From Akkermansia muciniphila (lineage in GTDB: Bacteria > Verrucomicrobiota > Verrucomicrobiia > Verrucomicrobiales > Verrucomicrobiaceae), in assembly GCA_945882215.1 (NCBI GenBank), contig CAMCWM010000023.1, positions 1 through 41,830 on the forward strand: 41,830 nucleotides of DNA, read 5' to 3'. A program made the position numbers and the translations under genes. The notes below the pieces were generated by a model. The model ran no database searches. It was not told where the DNA came from and saw only the letters and a list, made by a program, of their open reading frames with translations. Positions 23,273-32,003 of this stretch are shown one piece after another (position 1 is the first letter of the stretch; each line of letters opens with the position of its first letter).

Positions 23273-24783
23273 AAACCATCCTACTCACCACCCTGTTCCT
23301 GCTGCCGTTCGCCTCACTGCAATCTGCCGAATCAGGGCTCAAGCCCAACGTTCCCGCCCCGCTATTGCTCATCAACGAATGGACCGAGCCTCGGCTTAAG
23401 CCCGGCGATCCCGCTCCGAAGCTGATTGCAACCGAATGGATACAAGGCGGACCGATCAAGGAGTTCGCCAATGACAAGGCCTACCTTGTCGAGTTCTGGG
23501 CCACTCCCTTGTGGACTTGTGATGACAACATCACGCATCTCAATGAGCTGTTTCAAAAGTTCAAGGATAAGGGGCTCATAGTTGTCGGACAGAACGTCAA
23601 TGCCAAGCTGGCGGGAGGCGATCCAACAAACGTCAAATCGCTTGCCGGGAAGAAGGCCAACACAAGGATCTATCCTGTCGCCTTGGATAGCGTGAACAAA
23701 CTGCAAGGCACGATGATGGATACTTGGATGAGCGCTGCGGGTCAGACCTGCCTCCCGTGTGCCTTCCTCGTTGGCAAGGATGGCAGGATAGCGTGGATCG
23801 GCAATCCTGCTGAAGTGACTGAAACGAAGATGACCTATCCAGTTGCCTTGGATGAGAAGATCGAAGAGCTTCTAGCAGGCAAATTCGATGTGGCGAAGGC
23901 GGCTTCCGAATTCCTGGCGGAACAGCAATCGGAACGTAAGGGCCATCTAAAACGCATTGCCGAAGGTCTGCTTCAGAATGAGTCGCTTACCGGTCAAGCG
24001 CTCGACAACGCCTATGAAATAGCCGTGAAGGCAAATGAAGGCGACTTCAACAATGACGAACAGCGGGCAAATCATCTCGCGGTTCTCGCGCGTGCAACGT
24101 TCATGAAAGGCGAGAAGGGAAAGGCCGTCGAACTGCAAGAGAAAGTGATCGCCTTAATGGTGGATGCCAAGACAGACAAAGCGGACATGGCCCCCTACCA
24201 AGTGACCCTGGAGAGCTACAAGGCGGGACATCTCCCGGCCATGTCCCCACAGGAGGCGGTGATCACGCTCAAAACGGGCGACGCTGCCCCAAAGCTGAAC
24301 TGCGGAGAGTGGATTCAAGGAAAGCCAGTCACGGAGTTCGCGAAAGACAAAGCCTATCTGATCGAGTTCTGGGCGACTTGGTGTGGACCTTGCGTGGCTG
24401 GAATTCCTCATCTCAACGCCCTACATCTCAAGTTCAGGGACAAGGGATTGGTAGTGATCGGTCAGAACGTCGAAGGCAAAGATCAGACACCGGTAAAAGC
24501 CTTCGTCAAAAACATGGCAGACAGGATGACCTATCCTGTCGCCTTGGATAACATGAGCGCCTCCGGGCAAGGCTCGATGGGTAAGACGTGGCTAGACGCT
24601 GCCGGATTGAATAGCATCCCGTCCGCCTTCCTAGTCGGCAAAGACGGCAGGCTAGCTTGGATCGGCCACCCCAATGAACTGACAGAGAAGATGATCGAAG
24701 AAGTTCTAGCGGGCAAAGCTGATAGCTCGAAGACTCCCATCGCCGACCCGCCCAATGCTGGCGCACCTATCGAGAAGAAATGA
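23269..24783 (+). CDS. Exported protein with two TlpA-like thioredoxin domains and a TPR-like middle
   Basis: 504 residues: signal peptide (~1-20), thioredoxin-like domain 1 (~45-205), helical TPR-like linker (~210-325) and thioredoxin-like domain 2 (~335-483). Domain 2 has the redox motif WCGPC (Cys372, Cys375) and the cis-Pro segment SIPSAF (Pro451). In domain 1 the redox motif is lost (FWATPLWTCDDN, only Cys84 remains), but the cis-Pro segment has become TCLPCAF, a new CxxC (Cys161, Cys164). Domain 1 also carries an extra MTYPVALD block (~188-195), a copy of a block normally earlier in the domain. Probably an envelope thiol-disulfide protein. The ATG overlaps the preceding stop; the end GAPIEKK copies the end of that gene. 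Confidence 0.85.
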   Translation: MKTILLTTLFLLPFASLQSAESGLKPNVPAPLLLINEWTEPRLKPGDPAPKLIATEWIQGGPIKEFANDKAYLVEFWATPLWTCDDNITHLNELFQKFKDKGLIVVGQNVNAKLAGGDPTNVKSLAGKKANTRIYPVALDSVNKLQGTMMDTWMSAAGQTCLPCAFLVGKDGRIAWIGNPAEVTETKMTYPVALDEKIEELLAGKFDVAKAASEFLAEQQSERKGHLKRIAEGLLQNESLTGQALDNAYEIAVKANEGDFNNDEQRANHLAVLARATFMKGEKGKAVELQEKVIALMVDAKTDKADMAPYQVTLESYKAGHLPAMSPQEAVITLKTGDAAPKLNCGEWIQGKPVTEFAKDKAYLIEFWATWCGPCVAGIPHLNALHLKFRDKGLVVIGQNVEGKDQTPVKAFVKNMADRMTYPVALDNMSASGQGSMGKTWLDAAGLNSIPSAFLVGKDGRLAWIGHPNELTEKMIEEVLAGKADSSKTPIADPPNAGAPIEKK

Positions 24784-24848
24784 AAGGCTGCGCTGCACTC
24801 CTCACCGACCTCCTGCTTGCGCCGACGGCCGCGTTGCACGCCGCATGA
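24780..24848 (+). pseudogene. Orphan signal-peptide mini-ORF
   Basis: The ATG overlaps the stop of the thioredoxin gene (ATGA) and the frame reads M-K-G-C-A-A-L-L-T-D-L-L-L-A-P-T-A-A-L-H-A-A, then TGA. This is an obvious export signal with nothing behind it, and it resembles the signal peptides of the genes at 35976 (ALLTALLLAPLATTQGA) and 38883 (SLLTALLLAPLAALHA). It is most likely the 5' stump of a deleted exported-protein gene. Confidence 0.65.
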
Positions 24849-24854
24849 GCCCCT

Positions 24855-24989
24855 ATGCCCACCGCGCCGGACAACCACGACGCCCACGACTACGCTGAGC
24901 GTATCCGCGAGCGGCTGCCTCGGCGCATAGCCAGGTGCAGCCGGGATGCCGGTGCTCGCGCTAACCACATTTTTTTAAAAACTACGTAA
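24855..24989 (+). pseudogene. Truncated copy of the XRE-family regulator gene at 41004
   Basis: The first ~24 codons read MPTAPDNHDAHDYAERIRER then LPRR, the same as the gene at 41004 apart from His for Tyr. About 70 of the first 75 bases agree by eye and most differences are in third positions. Homology stops abruptly at the fourth Arg/His codon and the frame runs into unrelated residues to a TAA at 24987. The helix-turn-helix is therefore missing. Confidence 0.75.
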
Positions 24990-25018
24990 CGCTCGTGTGA
25001 TTGCGGGTGTTGTCAGGT

Positions 25019-25546
25019 GTGAGTTTCCCTTTTCCAGACCATGACTGGTTCATTGAGCAGGTCCGCCGTGAGCAGGCGGGGCTGCGGGCGTTTGTGCGCA
25101 GCCTGGGAATGCGTGCCGAGGCGGTGGACGATGTGGCCCAGGAAGCGTTCGTCGTGGCGTTCGAGAAACTTCATACCTTTGAGCGCGATACGAATTTCGG
25201 CGCGTGGGTGCGGACCATTGCGCGGTTTCTCGTCAGCAAGGAACTGCGTCGTGAGGATCGGCGGCAGCGCGTGCTGGCTGAACACGTGGCTGAGTTCTTG
25301 ACCGACGATGAGGTGCCAGTTCCCGACGATGCGGCGGCAAAGGCCGAGGCACTGAAACGCTGTCTGGCGGAGCTGCCGGAGCGCGGGCGGCGGCTGGTGC
25401 AGCAGCGGTATTTTGAAAACCTCGCGCCCGGCGTGATCGCCAGTCACGAGGGACGCACGGCCAATGAAATCCGGCAGGCGCTCTTCCGCCTGCGCACCGC
25501 ACTTCACGACTGCATCACCCGCCGGCTGGCGGAACAACCTGCCTGA
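25019..25546 (+). CDS. ECF-type RNA polymerase sigma factor (Rhodopirellula/Verrucomicrobium type)
   Basis: 175 residues from GTG 25019; the frame also offers GTG 25007 and TTG 25001, but SFPFPDHDWFIEQVRREQAGLRAFVRSLG is the usual start in this group. Region 2 is clear (AEAVDDVAQEAFVVAFEKLHTFERDTNFGAWVRTIARFL) and region 4 is RGRRLVQQRYFENLAPGVIASHEGRTANEIRQALFRLRTALHDCI. It is followed 5 bp later by a membrane protein that fits the anti-sigma position. It may direct transcription of the adjacent LRR and cytochrome-domain genes; no target promoter was identified. Confidence 0.92.
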   Translation: MSFPFPDHDWFIEQVRREQAGLRAFVRSLGMRAEAVDDVAQEAFVVAFEKLHTFERDTNFGAWVRTIARFLVSKELRREDRRQRVLAEHVAEFLTDDEVPVPDDAAAKAEALKRCLAELPERGRRLVQQRYFENLAPGVIASHEGRTANEIRQALFRLRTALHDCITRRLAEQPA

Positions 25547-25551
25547 AATCC

Positions 25552-26601
25552 ATGAACACGAATCCCACACCCGATGAACTGCAAGCGGCCCTGACGCGCC
25601 TAATCGAGGGCGAGGCCGAGCCGCACGATGACGCGCTGGTAGCGCAGATGCTGCGTGCCAATCCCGAGCTGCGCGCGCAACTTCGTCAGCAGCTCCAACT
25701 CGATGCACTTCTTCGGTTGGAGGCAGAGCCGACTGCGGAAGCGTTCGTCGAATCTGTGGCCGCACGCACGCAGCCACCCGCGGATGACGATGCCGCCTTT
25801 CTCCGGCGCGTAACGGCAGCGCTGCCGACCGCATCGAGTGAAGCGGCGAACCAACGTCTGTTTCGCGGGAGCTGGCTCTCCTGGCGTCCGCTCACCGCAG
25901 CCGCTGCTGGAATTGTGCTGGGGATGTTTTGCACCTCAATAGTGTTTGCTTATGTCGCGCCTTCGCTGGGGAAAGTGATCACACTGTTGCAAGAGAGCTT
26001 TGAGTCCGGGCCTGCGCCGTTGGTGATTGGGGTGCCGATACAGGCGGGCAAGTGGAGTGGGGACTTCACGGAGGTCGTGGGCGAGCAGCAGGGGGTGAAG
26101 CCGGAGAGTGGGACGAAGATGCTGCGCTTTTTGCGGGCGGATTTTGAGGGGAAGGTGAAGCCGGAGGGGAGTTACATTTCGGATGTGTATCAGCTCATCG
26201 ACCTGCGGCCCTATGAGCGGGAGTTCGCGGATGATGGGGCGGTGGTGAAGTTGTCGGCGGCGTTCAATGCGTTCGCGTTTCCGGCAGAGGAAGCCTTTGG
26301 GTGCTCGGTGTCGCTTCAAGCGCTGGATGCGGAGACCGCGATGAACGGCTCCACGCGGGTCGGAGAAACCTTGCTCACCGATTGCCTGGCGATGGCCCGC
26401 AACAGCCGCTTGAAAGTGGATCGCGACCCCGCGACCTGGCAGCGCCTCAATGCCGAGCTGCGGCTGCCTCCGAACGCCGATTTCATCCTCATCCGCATCG
26501 GCCTGGAGCACTCGAATAAAGCGCAGCGCCGCGAAACCTTTGACGGTCACTACCTGGACGGTGTGCGCCTGACGCTGGCTCGGCGTGCGCCGCTGCCGTG
26601 A
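25552..26601 (+). CDS. Membrane-anchored partner of the ECF sigma factor (putative anti-sigma)
   Basis: 349 residues. The acidic, helical N-terminus (~1-95, TRLIEGEAEPHDDALVAQMLRANPELRAQLRQQLQLDALLR) is the cytoplasmic, sigma-binding type seen beside such sigma factors. One membrane segment follows (~114-136, LTAAAAGIVLGMFCTSIVFAYVA), and then a ~200-residue extracytoplasmic beta-rich domain (SYISDVYQLIDLRPYEREF...TFDGHYLDGVRLTL) that recalls carbohydrate-binding or laminin-G-like folds. No FecR motif was recognised. Position and layout support signal transfer across the membrane to the sigma factor. Confidence 0.75.
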   Translation: MNTNPTPDELQAALTRLIEGEAEPHDDALVAQMLRANPELRAQLRQQLQLDALLRLEAEPTAEAFVESVAARTQPPADDDAAFLRRVTAALPTASSEAANQRLFRGSWLSWRPLTAAAAGIVLGMFCTSIVFAYVAPSLGKVITLLQESFESGPAPLVIGVPIQAGKWSGDFTEVVGEQQGVKPESGTKMLRFLRADFEGKVKPEGSYISDVYQLIDLRPYEREFADDGAVVKLSAAFNAFAFPAEEAFGCSVSLQALDAETAMNGSTRVGETLLTDCLAMARNSRLKVDRDPATWQRLNAELRLPPNADFILIRIGLEHSNKAQRRETFDGHYLDGVRLTLARRAPLP

Positions 26602-26629
26602 CTTCGTTCGACACACTTAACACCCAACC

Positions 26630-27931
26630 ATGAGATATTTCTTTACTTCCCTTTTGCCCATCATCTGCGGTTCAGGGGCGCTGCTCGAAGCCGCCGCAGT
26701 AACTCGCGCTGATAAACCAGCGCCGAAACCCAGCCCTGCTGCCGCTGCCCCGCATAAGTATAACCCCTTCGGCACGCCAGGGGAGACCTCACCGGAAATG
26801 CTCGCCGCCCTGAACCGCATGAGCGAGGCGGGGCTTGTCGAAGGCCGTCGCGGCTCGTTGAACTTCTTCCGCTGGTCAGGCACGCCGCCGAAGCTGACGC
26901 ACCTGGGCCTCTGGGGTGTGACGGCCACCAACGAACTACTGCCGCTGACTTCGACCATGCCGGATTTGCAGTTCGTCAGCTTCTACGAGACCAACATTGA
27001 TGACGCGGGATTGGAGCCGCTGACGAAGCTGCCGAACCTCCGCTACCTTTCGTTCACACTCATCGGCCGGTATGAGAAGCAAGGCTTCGGCAACATCCAA
27101 TGGTCTTATCCCTTCATCCAAAAGTCCGGGGATCGCCGCAAAATCACCGGTAAAGGACTATCAACCCTGGTGCGCATCCCGATGCTGGAGAGCCTGGACT
27201 TGCTGGATGCGAAGGTCGTGTCCGCTGATTTGGCGGCACTTGCGGCAGCGCCGAAGTTGTCTTCGTTGAGTTTGCCGATGGTGATGGATGATGAAGCAGT
27301 GAAGCATCTGAAAGCCTGCCGCAGGCTGCAAAGCATCACGCTTGGTCATCGGGAAGTGACGGCTGAGGAACTCACTCGTCTGGCTGCCGGCGTGCCGCTG
27401 CGCAGACTAACGCTGACCAATGCGAAGCTTTCGGACGCGGCTCTTGAAGCGTTGTCGAAGTTCGAGTCGGTGCAGGAGCTGAAGGTGACCGAGTGCGGAC
27501 TCACCGATGCCCAGTTAAGCCATCTTCGCGGCTCGCCAAAACTCACGACGATGCTTCTGGAGCGTAATGAAATCAGCGGCGCCGGCCTCGCGCCTTTGGT
27601 GAAGCTCAATCTTAAGACCCTGGGTTTGGAGTGGAACAACCTCAGTGATGAAACGCTGAAGCATCTGCCGCAACTCAGCAGCCTCGAGAACCTCTGGCTG
27701 GAATACTGCGGTCTGGTCACTGACAAGGGAATTCAAAGCGGTGTTTTGCAAAGCATGACGCATCTCAAGGAGCTTCGCATCCGTGGCATGACCAAGGTGA
27801 CCGATGCATCGCTTGATGACCTGGTGAAGTTTGGCCATCTCAAGCTCATCAGCATTCGCGAAGACAAGATCAGCCCAGAAGGCGTTGAGCGGATGAAGCA
27901 GGCGATGCCTAACACAACCGTTTTCAAATAA
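26630..27931 (+). CDS. Exported leucine-rich-repeat protein
   Basis: 433 residues with an N-terminal export signal (MRYFFTSLLPIICGSGALLEAAA) and a Pro/Ala-rich spacer, then about a dozen ~24-residue leucine-rich repeats from ~95 to the end (LPNLRYLSF, IPMLESLDLLDAKV, LKTLGLEWNNLSDETLKHL, MTHLKELRIRGMTKVTDASL). The 'D.aL..L..l..L..L.l....itd.gl' pattern is the ribonuclease-inhibitor/F-box-like subtype common in Planctomycetes and Verrucomicrobia. Probably a binding protein in the envelope; the ligand is unknown. It ends 5 bp before the DUF1592-type gene. Confidence 0.85.
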   Translation: MRYFFTSLLPIICGSGALLEAAAVTRADKPAPKPSPAAAAPHKYNPFGTPGETSPEMLAALNRMSEAGLVEGRRGSLNFFRWSGTPPKLTHLGLWGVTATNELLPLTSTMPDLQFVSFYETNIDDAGLEPLTKLPNLRYLSFTLIGRYEKQGFGNIQWSYPFIQKSGDRRKITGKGLSTLVRIPMLESLDLLDAKVVSADLAALAAAPKLSSLSLPMVMDDEAVKHLKACRRLQSITLGHREVTAEELTRLAAGVPLRRLTLTNAKLSDAALEALSKFESVQELKVTECGLTDAQLSHLRGSPKLTTMLLERNEISGAGLAPLVKLNLKTLGLEWNNLSDETLKHLPQLSSLENLWLEYCGLVTDKGIQSGVLQSMTHLKELRIRGMTKVTDASLDDLVKFGHLKLISIREDKISPEGVERMKQAMPNTTVFK

Positions 27932-27936
27932 TCGCC

Positions 27937-30651
27937 ATGACCTCGCTCCTTTTGATCCGGAAGCTTTTGCCCCGCTGCGTCTTTCTCGCCCTGCTCTGGC
28001 CGCTCTATTCGACCGTCTCTGCCGCGGAGGACGCGCCGCCCGCCTCGATGGACCCCAGCCACAAGGCTCTGCTCGAGGAATACTGCCTGGATTGTCACGG
28101 CCCGGAGAAGCAGAAGGGCAAATTCCGGGTCGATGAACTCTCCTTTGCGCTCAACGACCTGCAGACCGCAGAGCGCTGGCAGAAGGTGCTCGACGCCATT
28201 AACTCGGGTGAAATGCCTCCAGAGGAAGAAAAGCAGCCCCCTTCCAAAGAAAAGGCGGATTTCCTCGACGACCTGGCCCATGTGATGGTCTCGGCTCGCC
28301 GTCAACTCAGCGACCAGCATGGAGTCATCACCCTGCGCCGCCTCAACCAGCGCGAGCTTAAGAACACGTTGATCACGCTCCTCGGGGCCGCCGTGGATGT
28401 GAGCGACCTGCCCTCCGACACCGACGCGGGGTCCTTCGACACGGTCGGTGCCAACCTCTTCATGTCGGGCAGTCAGTTCGAACAGTATGAAGCGATCGGC
28501 AGGAACGCCCTTGAGGAAGGCTTCGCCCTGCGTGCGGCAACGGGCGTGCCCAAGAAACTCCGCTACGAGGTGGAGGAAACCCTCAAGACCATCTCCGACT
28601 ACGTCAGAACGGAACTCGAGACCCATGAAAGGGGCAAAAAGTGGGTCGAGGCCGTCGAAGCCGCCATGGCGCGTCCGGAAAACGCCACCGTGGTGGCCGA
28701 ACTCCGCAAGAGCGCGAAAAGCGACGCCATCGTGCGACGCTCGTGGGAAAAGATTGCAGGCGCGCCCTCACCTGAGTCCTTCGGATTTATAAGCACCGAA
28801 AATACTGCGGACAAAGCCAACCGCGCCTTCAATAACAACCCCGCCAGTTTCGCCTACCAGAGCCGCTACCTGGAACTGCCGGCCCTGGACACCGGCGCTT
28901 ACCTCACCATCAGAGACATCGACGGCGGACTGAACTCTGCCTTGCTTCCACGGATTCCCGACGGTTTTCCGCCCGGCGACTACGTCATCCGGGTGCGGGC
29001 CGCCGCCACAGCCGAGAGCGCCCCCGAGCGGCGCTTCCTCGACTTCGGGTTTAAAGGCCGCAAACGGCCGACCACCAGCGTTCATGAAGTCACCGGCACG
29101 ATGGCCAGCCCGGAAGTGATCGAGATCCCCTTCCACCGGACCTTGGAGCACCGCGATCAGAACAGGAACGGGCTCTACATCCGAGAAAGAGGCACTGCCG
29201 ATAACTTCGAACAACTCAAGTTCAAGCAGGAGCAAGGCCGCAAGCTCAACGGCATCGGTTTCGAGCCCGCTATCTGGGTGGACTGGATCGAAATTGAACG
29301 CCTGCCCGATAGCGAGATTGCGCCCGGCCTCCGTGCGTTGGAGGGCATCGCGCTCGACGACAAAACGCGCCCGCCAAAGGCTCCCGAGCTGCGCGCGGCC
29401 TTCGAACGCTTTGCGCTTGAAGCCTTTCGCGGAGCCCAACCCTCGGAGCGCTTCCTGGATCGCCTGGTGGGTTGCTACGAAGAATCGCGGGCCGACGGCA
29501 GCAGGCACAGCATTGCCCTGCGCGAGGCCCTCGCCCTGGTCCTTGCCTCCCCGAAGTTCCTCTACCGGGCCGAGCCCTCCCCGAGCGAAGAGCGCCGGCC
29601 GCTCAATGGCCCTGAAATGGCGACCCGGCTCTCCTACTTCCTGTGGGGAGCGCCTCCCGACCCCACGTTGCGCGCCCTCGGCAACTCCGGCGAACTGCTC
29701 AAAGCTCAAGTCCTCGCCGCGCAGGCCGGGCGCCTCCTTGACGACCCCCGCTCCATGGAGTTCGTCAAAGCCTTCACCCGCCAATGGTTCAATCTGGACC
29801 GGCTCGACTTCTTCGAGTTCAACCCCGCCCTCTATCCGCGCTTCGACTACGCCACCAAGCTCTCGGCCAGGAACGAGGTCTTCGAAACCTTCGCCAATCT
29901 GCTGCGCGAGAATGGCCCGGCCAGCGATCTGCTCCGCGCCGACTACGTGGTCATCAACGGAGCCCTCGCCAATTACTACGGGATCGAGGGCGTCCACGGC
30001 GATGCCTTCCGCAAAGTGAGCCTTCCCAAGGATTCGCCCCGGGGCGGACTGCTCGGCATGGCTGCCGTCCTGGCCATGGGCAGCAACGGGGAACATACCA
30101 GCCCGGTGGAACGCGGAGCCTGGGTGCTGCGCAAGCTTATCAACGATCCGCCGCCGCCAGCCCCCGCCAACGTGCCCGCTCTGACCCGGCTGGCCGGCAA
30201 GGTGCTCACCACCCGCGATCGCGTCCTCGCCCATCAGGAGGAGGCGCAATGTGCCAGTTGCCATCGCAAGATCGACCCCATCGGCTTCGGCCTGGAGAAC
30301 TTCAACGCAGTCGGACTCTGGCGGACCGAGGATTCCTACCACGTCAAAGATGACGAGGGCAAAGCGGTCCCCAACGCAAAGATCAGTTGGACCATTGACC
30401 CTGCCGGTGCGCTCCACCACGGGCCTGCCTTCGCCAGCTTCCTAGAACTGCGTGAGGCCATCGCCACCAAGTCCGAGCCCTTTAGCCGCGGCCTAAGCGC
30501 CGCGCTCATCGAATACGCGCTCGGGCGGCCCTGCGGCTTCAGCGACGAACCGCTGGTGGACGCCATGGTCGCACAGGCCCGCACCAAGAACTATGCCCTG
30601 CGCGAGTTCATTCACGCCCTCATCCGCAGCGAAGCTTTCCAGCGCAAATAA
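27937..30651 (+). CDS. DUF1587/DUF1592/DUF1588/DUF1585 protein with cytochrome c-like haem site (copy 1)
   Basis: 904 residues with a signal peptide (~1-30). A haem-binding CLDCH (Cys50, Cys53, His54) lies in the N-terminal planctomycete cytochrome-type domain (YCLDCHGPEKQKGKFRVDEL). DUF1587 (ITLRRLNQRELKNTLITLLG), a ligand-binding-like beta domain (~270-460), DUF1595/DUF1592 (LVLASPKFLYRAEPSP, TRLSYFLWGAPPDP), DUF1588 with a second CxxCH (CASCHRKIDPIGFGLENF, ~772-776) and DUF1585 follow. Proteins of this type pair with DUF1552 proteins; a role in electron transfer or polysaccharide oxidation has been suggested but is not settled. Here the partner begins 23 bp downstream. Codons appear richer in C-ending choices than in copy 2. 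Confidence 0.92.
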   Translation: MTSLLLIRKLLPRCVFLALLWPLYSTVSAAEDAPPASMDPSHKALLEEYCLDCHGPEKQKGKFRVDELSFALNDLQTAERWQKVLDAINSGEMPPEEEKQPPSKEKADFLDDLAHVMVSARRQLSDQHGVITLRRLNQRELKNTLITLLGAAVDVSDLPSDTDAGSFDTVGANLFMSGSQFEQYEAIGRNALEEGFALRAATGVPKKLRYEVEETLKTISDYVRTELETHERGKKWVEAVEAAMARPENATVVAELRKSAKSDAIVRRSWEKIAGAPSPESFGFISTENTADKANRAFNNNPASFAYQSRYLELPALDTGAYLTIRDIDGGLNSALLPRIPDGFPPGDYVIRVRAAATAESAPERRFLDFGFKGRKRPTTSVHEVTGTMASPEVIEIPFHRTLEHRDQNRNGLYIRERGTADNFEQLKFKQEQGRKLNGIGFEPAIWVDWIEIERLPDSEIAPGLRALEGIALDDKTRPPKAPELRAAFERFALEAFRGAQPSERFLDRLVGCYEESRADGSRHSIALREALALVLASPKFLYRAEPSPSEERRPLNGPEMATRLSYFLWGAPPDPTLRALGNSGELLKAQVLAAQAGRLLDDPRSMEFVKAFTRQWFNLDRLDFFEFNPALYPRFDYATKLSARNEVFETFANLLRENGPASDLLRADYVVINGALANYYGIEGVHGDAFRKVSLPKDSPRGGLLGMAAVLAMGSNGEHTSPVERGAWVLRKLINDPPPPAPANVPALTRLAGKVLTTRDRVLAHQEEAQCASCHRKIDPIGFGLENFNAVGLWRTEDSYHVKDDEGKAVPNAKISWTIDPAGALHHGPAFASFLELREAIATKSEPFSRGLSAALIEYALGRPCGFSDEPLVDAMVAQARTKNYALREFIHALIRSEAFQRK

Positions 30652-30674
30652 CTCACCCATTCCAAAACCAAACC

Positions 30675-31970
30675 ATGAACATTCCATCATCCCGCCGTCG
30701 CTTCCTGCGCTCCACCTCCGCACTCATCGCCCTGCCGTTTTTGGAGTCACTCGGCTTCCGGCGCTTTGCTTCCGCTGCCGCTGCTCAAGCACCGGCCAAG
30801 CGCATGATCTTTCTCGGGCTCGGCTGGGGCCTGACCACTGAAACTTGGTTCCCCGACGCCAACCAACCGGGCTCCAACTATGTGATGCCAAAGGGGCTCG
30901 AGCCGCTGGCCAGGCACAAGGCCGACTTCACCGTCCTGCAAGGCCTGACCCACAAGATGGTCAACGCCGGCCACCAGGGCAGCACCTTCTGGCTGACCGG
31001 GGCCAACCAGTTCGCCGTCCCCGGCAAGAGTTTCCACAACACAGTCTCCGTGGACCAAGTCGCCGCACAACACTTCGGCCGACACACCCGGTTCACCTCC
31101 TTCCAACTCGATTGCGGCACCTACGCCGGCAACTCGGGGCATGGTCAGGGCCTTTCCCTCGCATGGGACGAGAGCGGCAAACCGGTCGCAGGAGTCAATA
31201 ACCCAGTGGAGGCCTTCCACCGGCTTTTCTCCTCCGACGACATTCCCCTCGAACGGCGCAAGGCTCTGCTGAAAAAGCGCCACAGCATCCTGGACACCGT
31301 GCTGGAGGAAGCGCGCGACCTGCAGCGCGGCCTGGGCAAGAACGACAACGCCAAGCTGGAGGAATACTTCGAGGGCATCCGCGACATCGAGACCCGCCTC
31401 GGAAAGGACGAGCAATGGCTGGAAGTGCCCCGGCCCAAGGCACCCATCCGCGAACCCAAAGCGGGCCTGGCCGGCTACGAGGAGATCAAGCTCATGTATG
31501 ACATTGCGGCCGCCGCCCTGCAGACCGACTCCACCCGCGTCATCGGCTACCGCCAGCCCGTGGACACCCTCCTGACAAGCCTCGACATCAAGGTCGCGCC
31601 CCATGACATGAGCCATTACCATTCGACCATGGGCGAGAAGCTCGACGCCTCCCAGCGGCGTGACCTGGCCAACAGCGAGCTGCTGGCCGGGCTCATCGAC
31701 AAGCTCAAGGCCATGAAGGAAGCCGACGGCAGCAGCCTCTTCGACCACACCACCCTCGCCTTCGGGACCAACACGCGCACCGAGCACAACGGCGACAACT
31801 GCCCGACGCTGTTGGCCGGCCACGGGGCGGGCCTGAAGATGGGGCACAATCTGGTGCTGCCCAAGGGCACCCCGCTCTGCAACGCCTGGCTGACCCTGCT
31901 GCAAGGCTCGGGCGTCCCGGCGGAACGCCACGGCGACAGCACCGGCATCATCAAGGAGCTCATCGCCTGA
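30675..31970 (+). CDS. DUF1552 protein (copy 1, partner of 27937)
   Basis: 431 residues. The N-terminus SRRRFLRSTSALIALPFLESLG is a twin-arginine export signal. The rest matches DUF1552: KRMIFLGLGWGLTTETWFP, LQGLTHKMVNAGHQGSTFWLTGA, FSSDD...LDTVLEEARDLQRGLGKNDNAKLEEYFEGIRDIE, and the C-terminal FGTNTRTEHNGDNCPTLLAGHG segment. This family shares features with DUF1501/alkaline-phosphatase-like proteins. Together with the preceding haem protein it forms the usual pair. A second, divergent DUF1552 gene follows in the same direction. Confidence 0.92.
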   Translation: MNIPSSRRRFLRSTSALIALPFLESLGFRRFASAAAAQAPAKRMIFLGLGWGLTTETWFPDANQPGSNYVMPKGLEPLARHKADFTVLQGLTHKMVNAGHQGSTFWLTGANQFAVPGKSFHNTVSVDQVAAQHFGRHTRFTSFQLDCGTYAGNSGHGQGLSLAWDESGKPVAGVNNPVEAFHRLFSSDDIPLERRKALLKKRHSILDTVLEEARDLQRGLGKNDNAKLEEYFEGIRDIETRLGKDEQWLEVPRPKAPIREPKAGLAGYEEIKLMYDIAAAALQTDSTRVIGYRQPVDTLLTSLDIKVAPHDMSHYHSTMGEKLDASQRRDLANSELLAGLIDKLKAMKEADGSSLFDHTTLAFGTNTRTEHNGDNCPTLLAGHGAGLKMGHNLVLPKGTPLCNAWLTLLQGSGVPAERHGDSTGIIKELIA

Positions 31971-32003
31971 GCGCGCCCAGACACCTGCCCTTATTCCGAT
32001 CCC

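Noticed and set aside
28768..30420. 550-codon open frame on the minus strand inside the first DUF1592-type gene
   Set aside because: It is opposite a full multi-domain gene; long antisense frames are expected at this GC content, and it shows no known domain.
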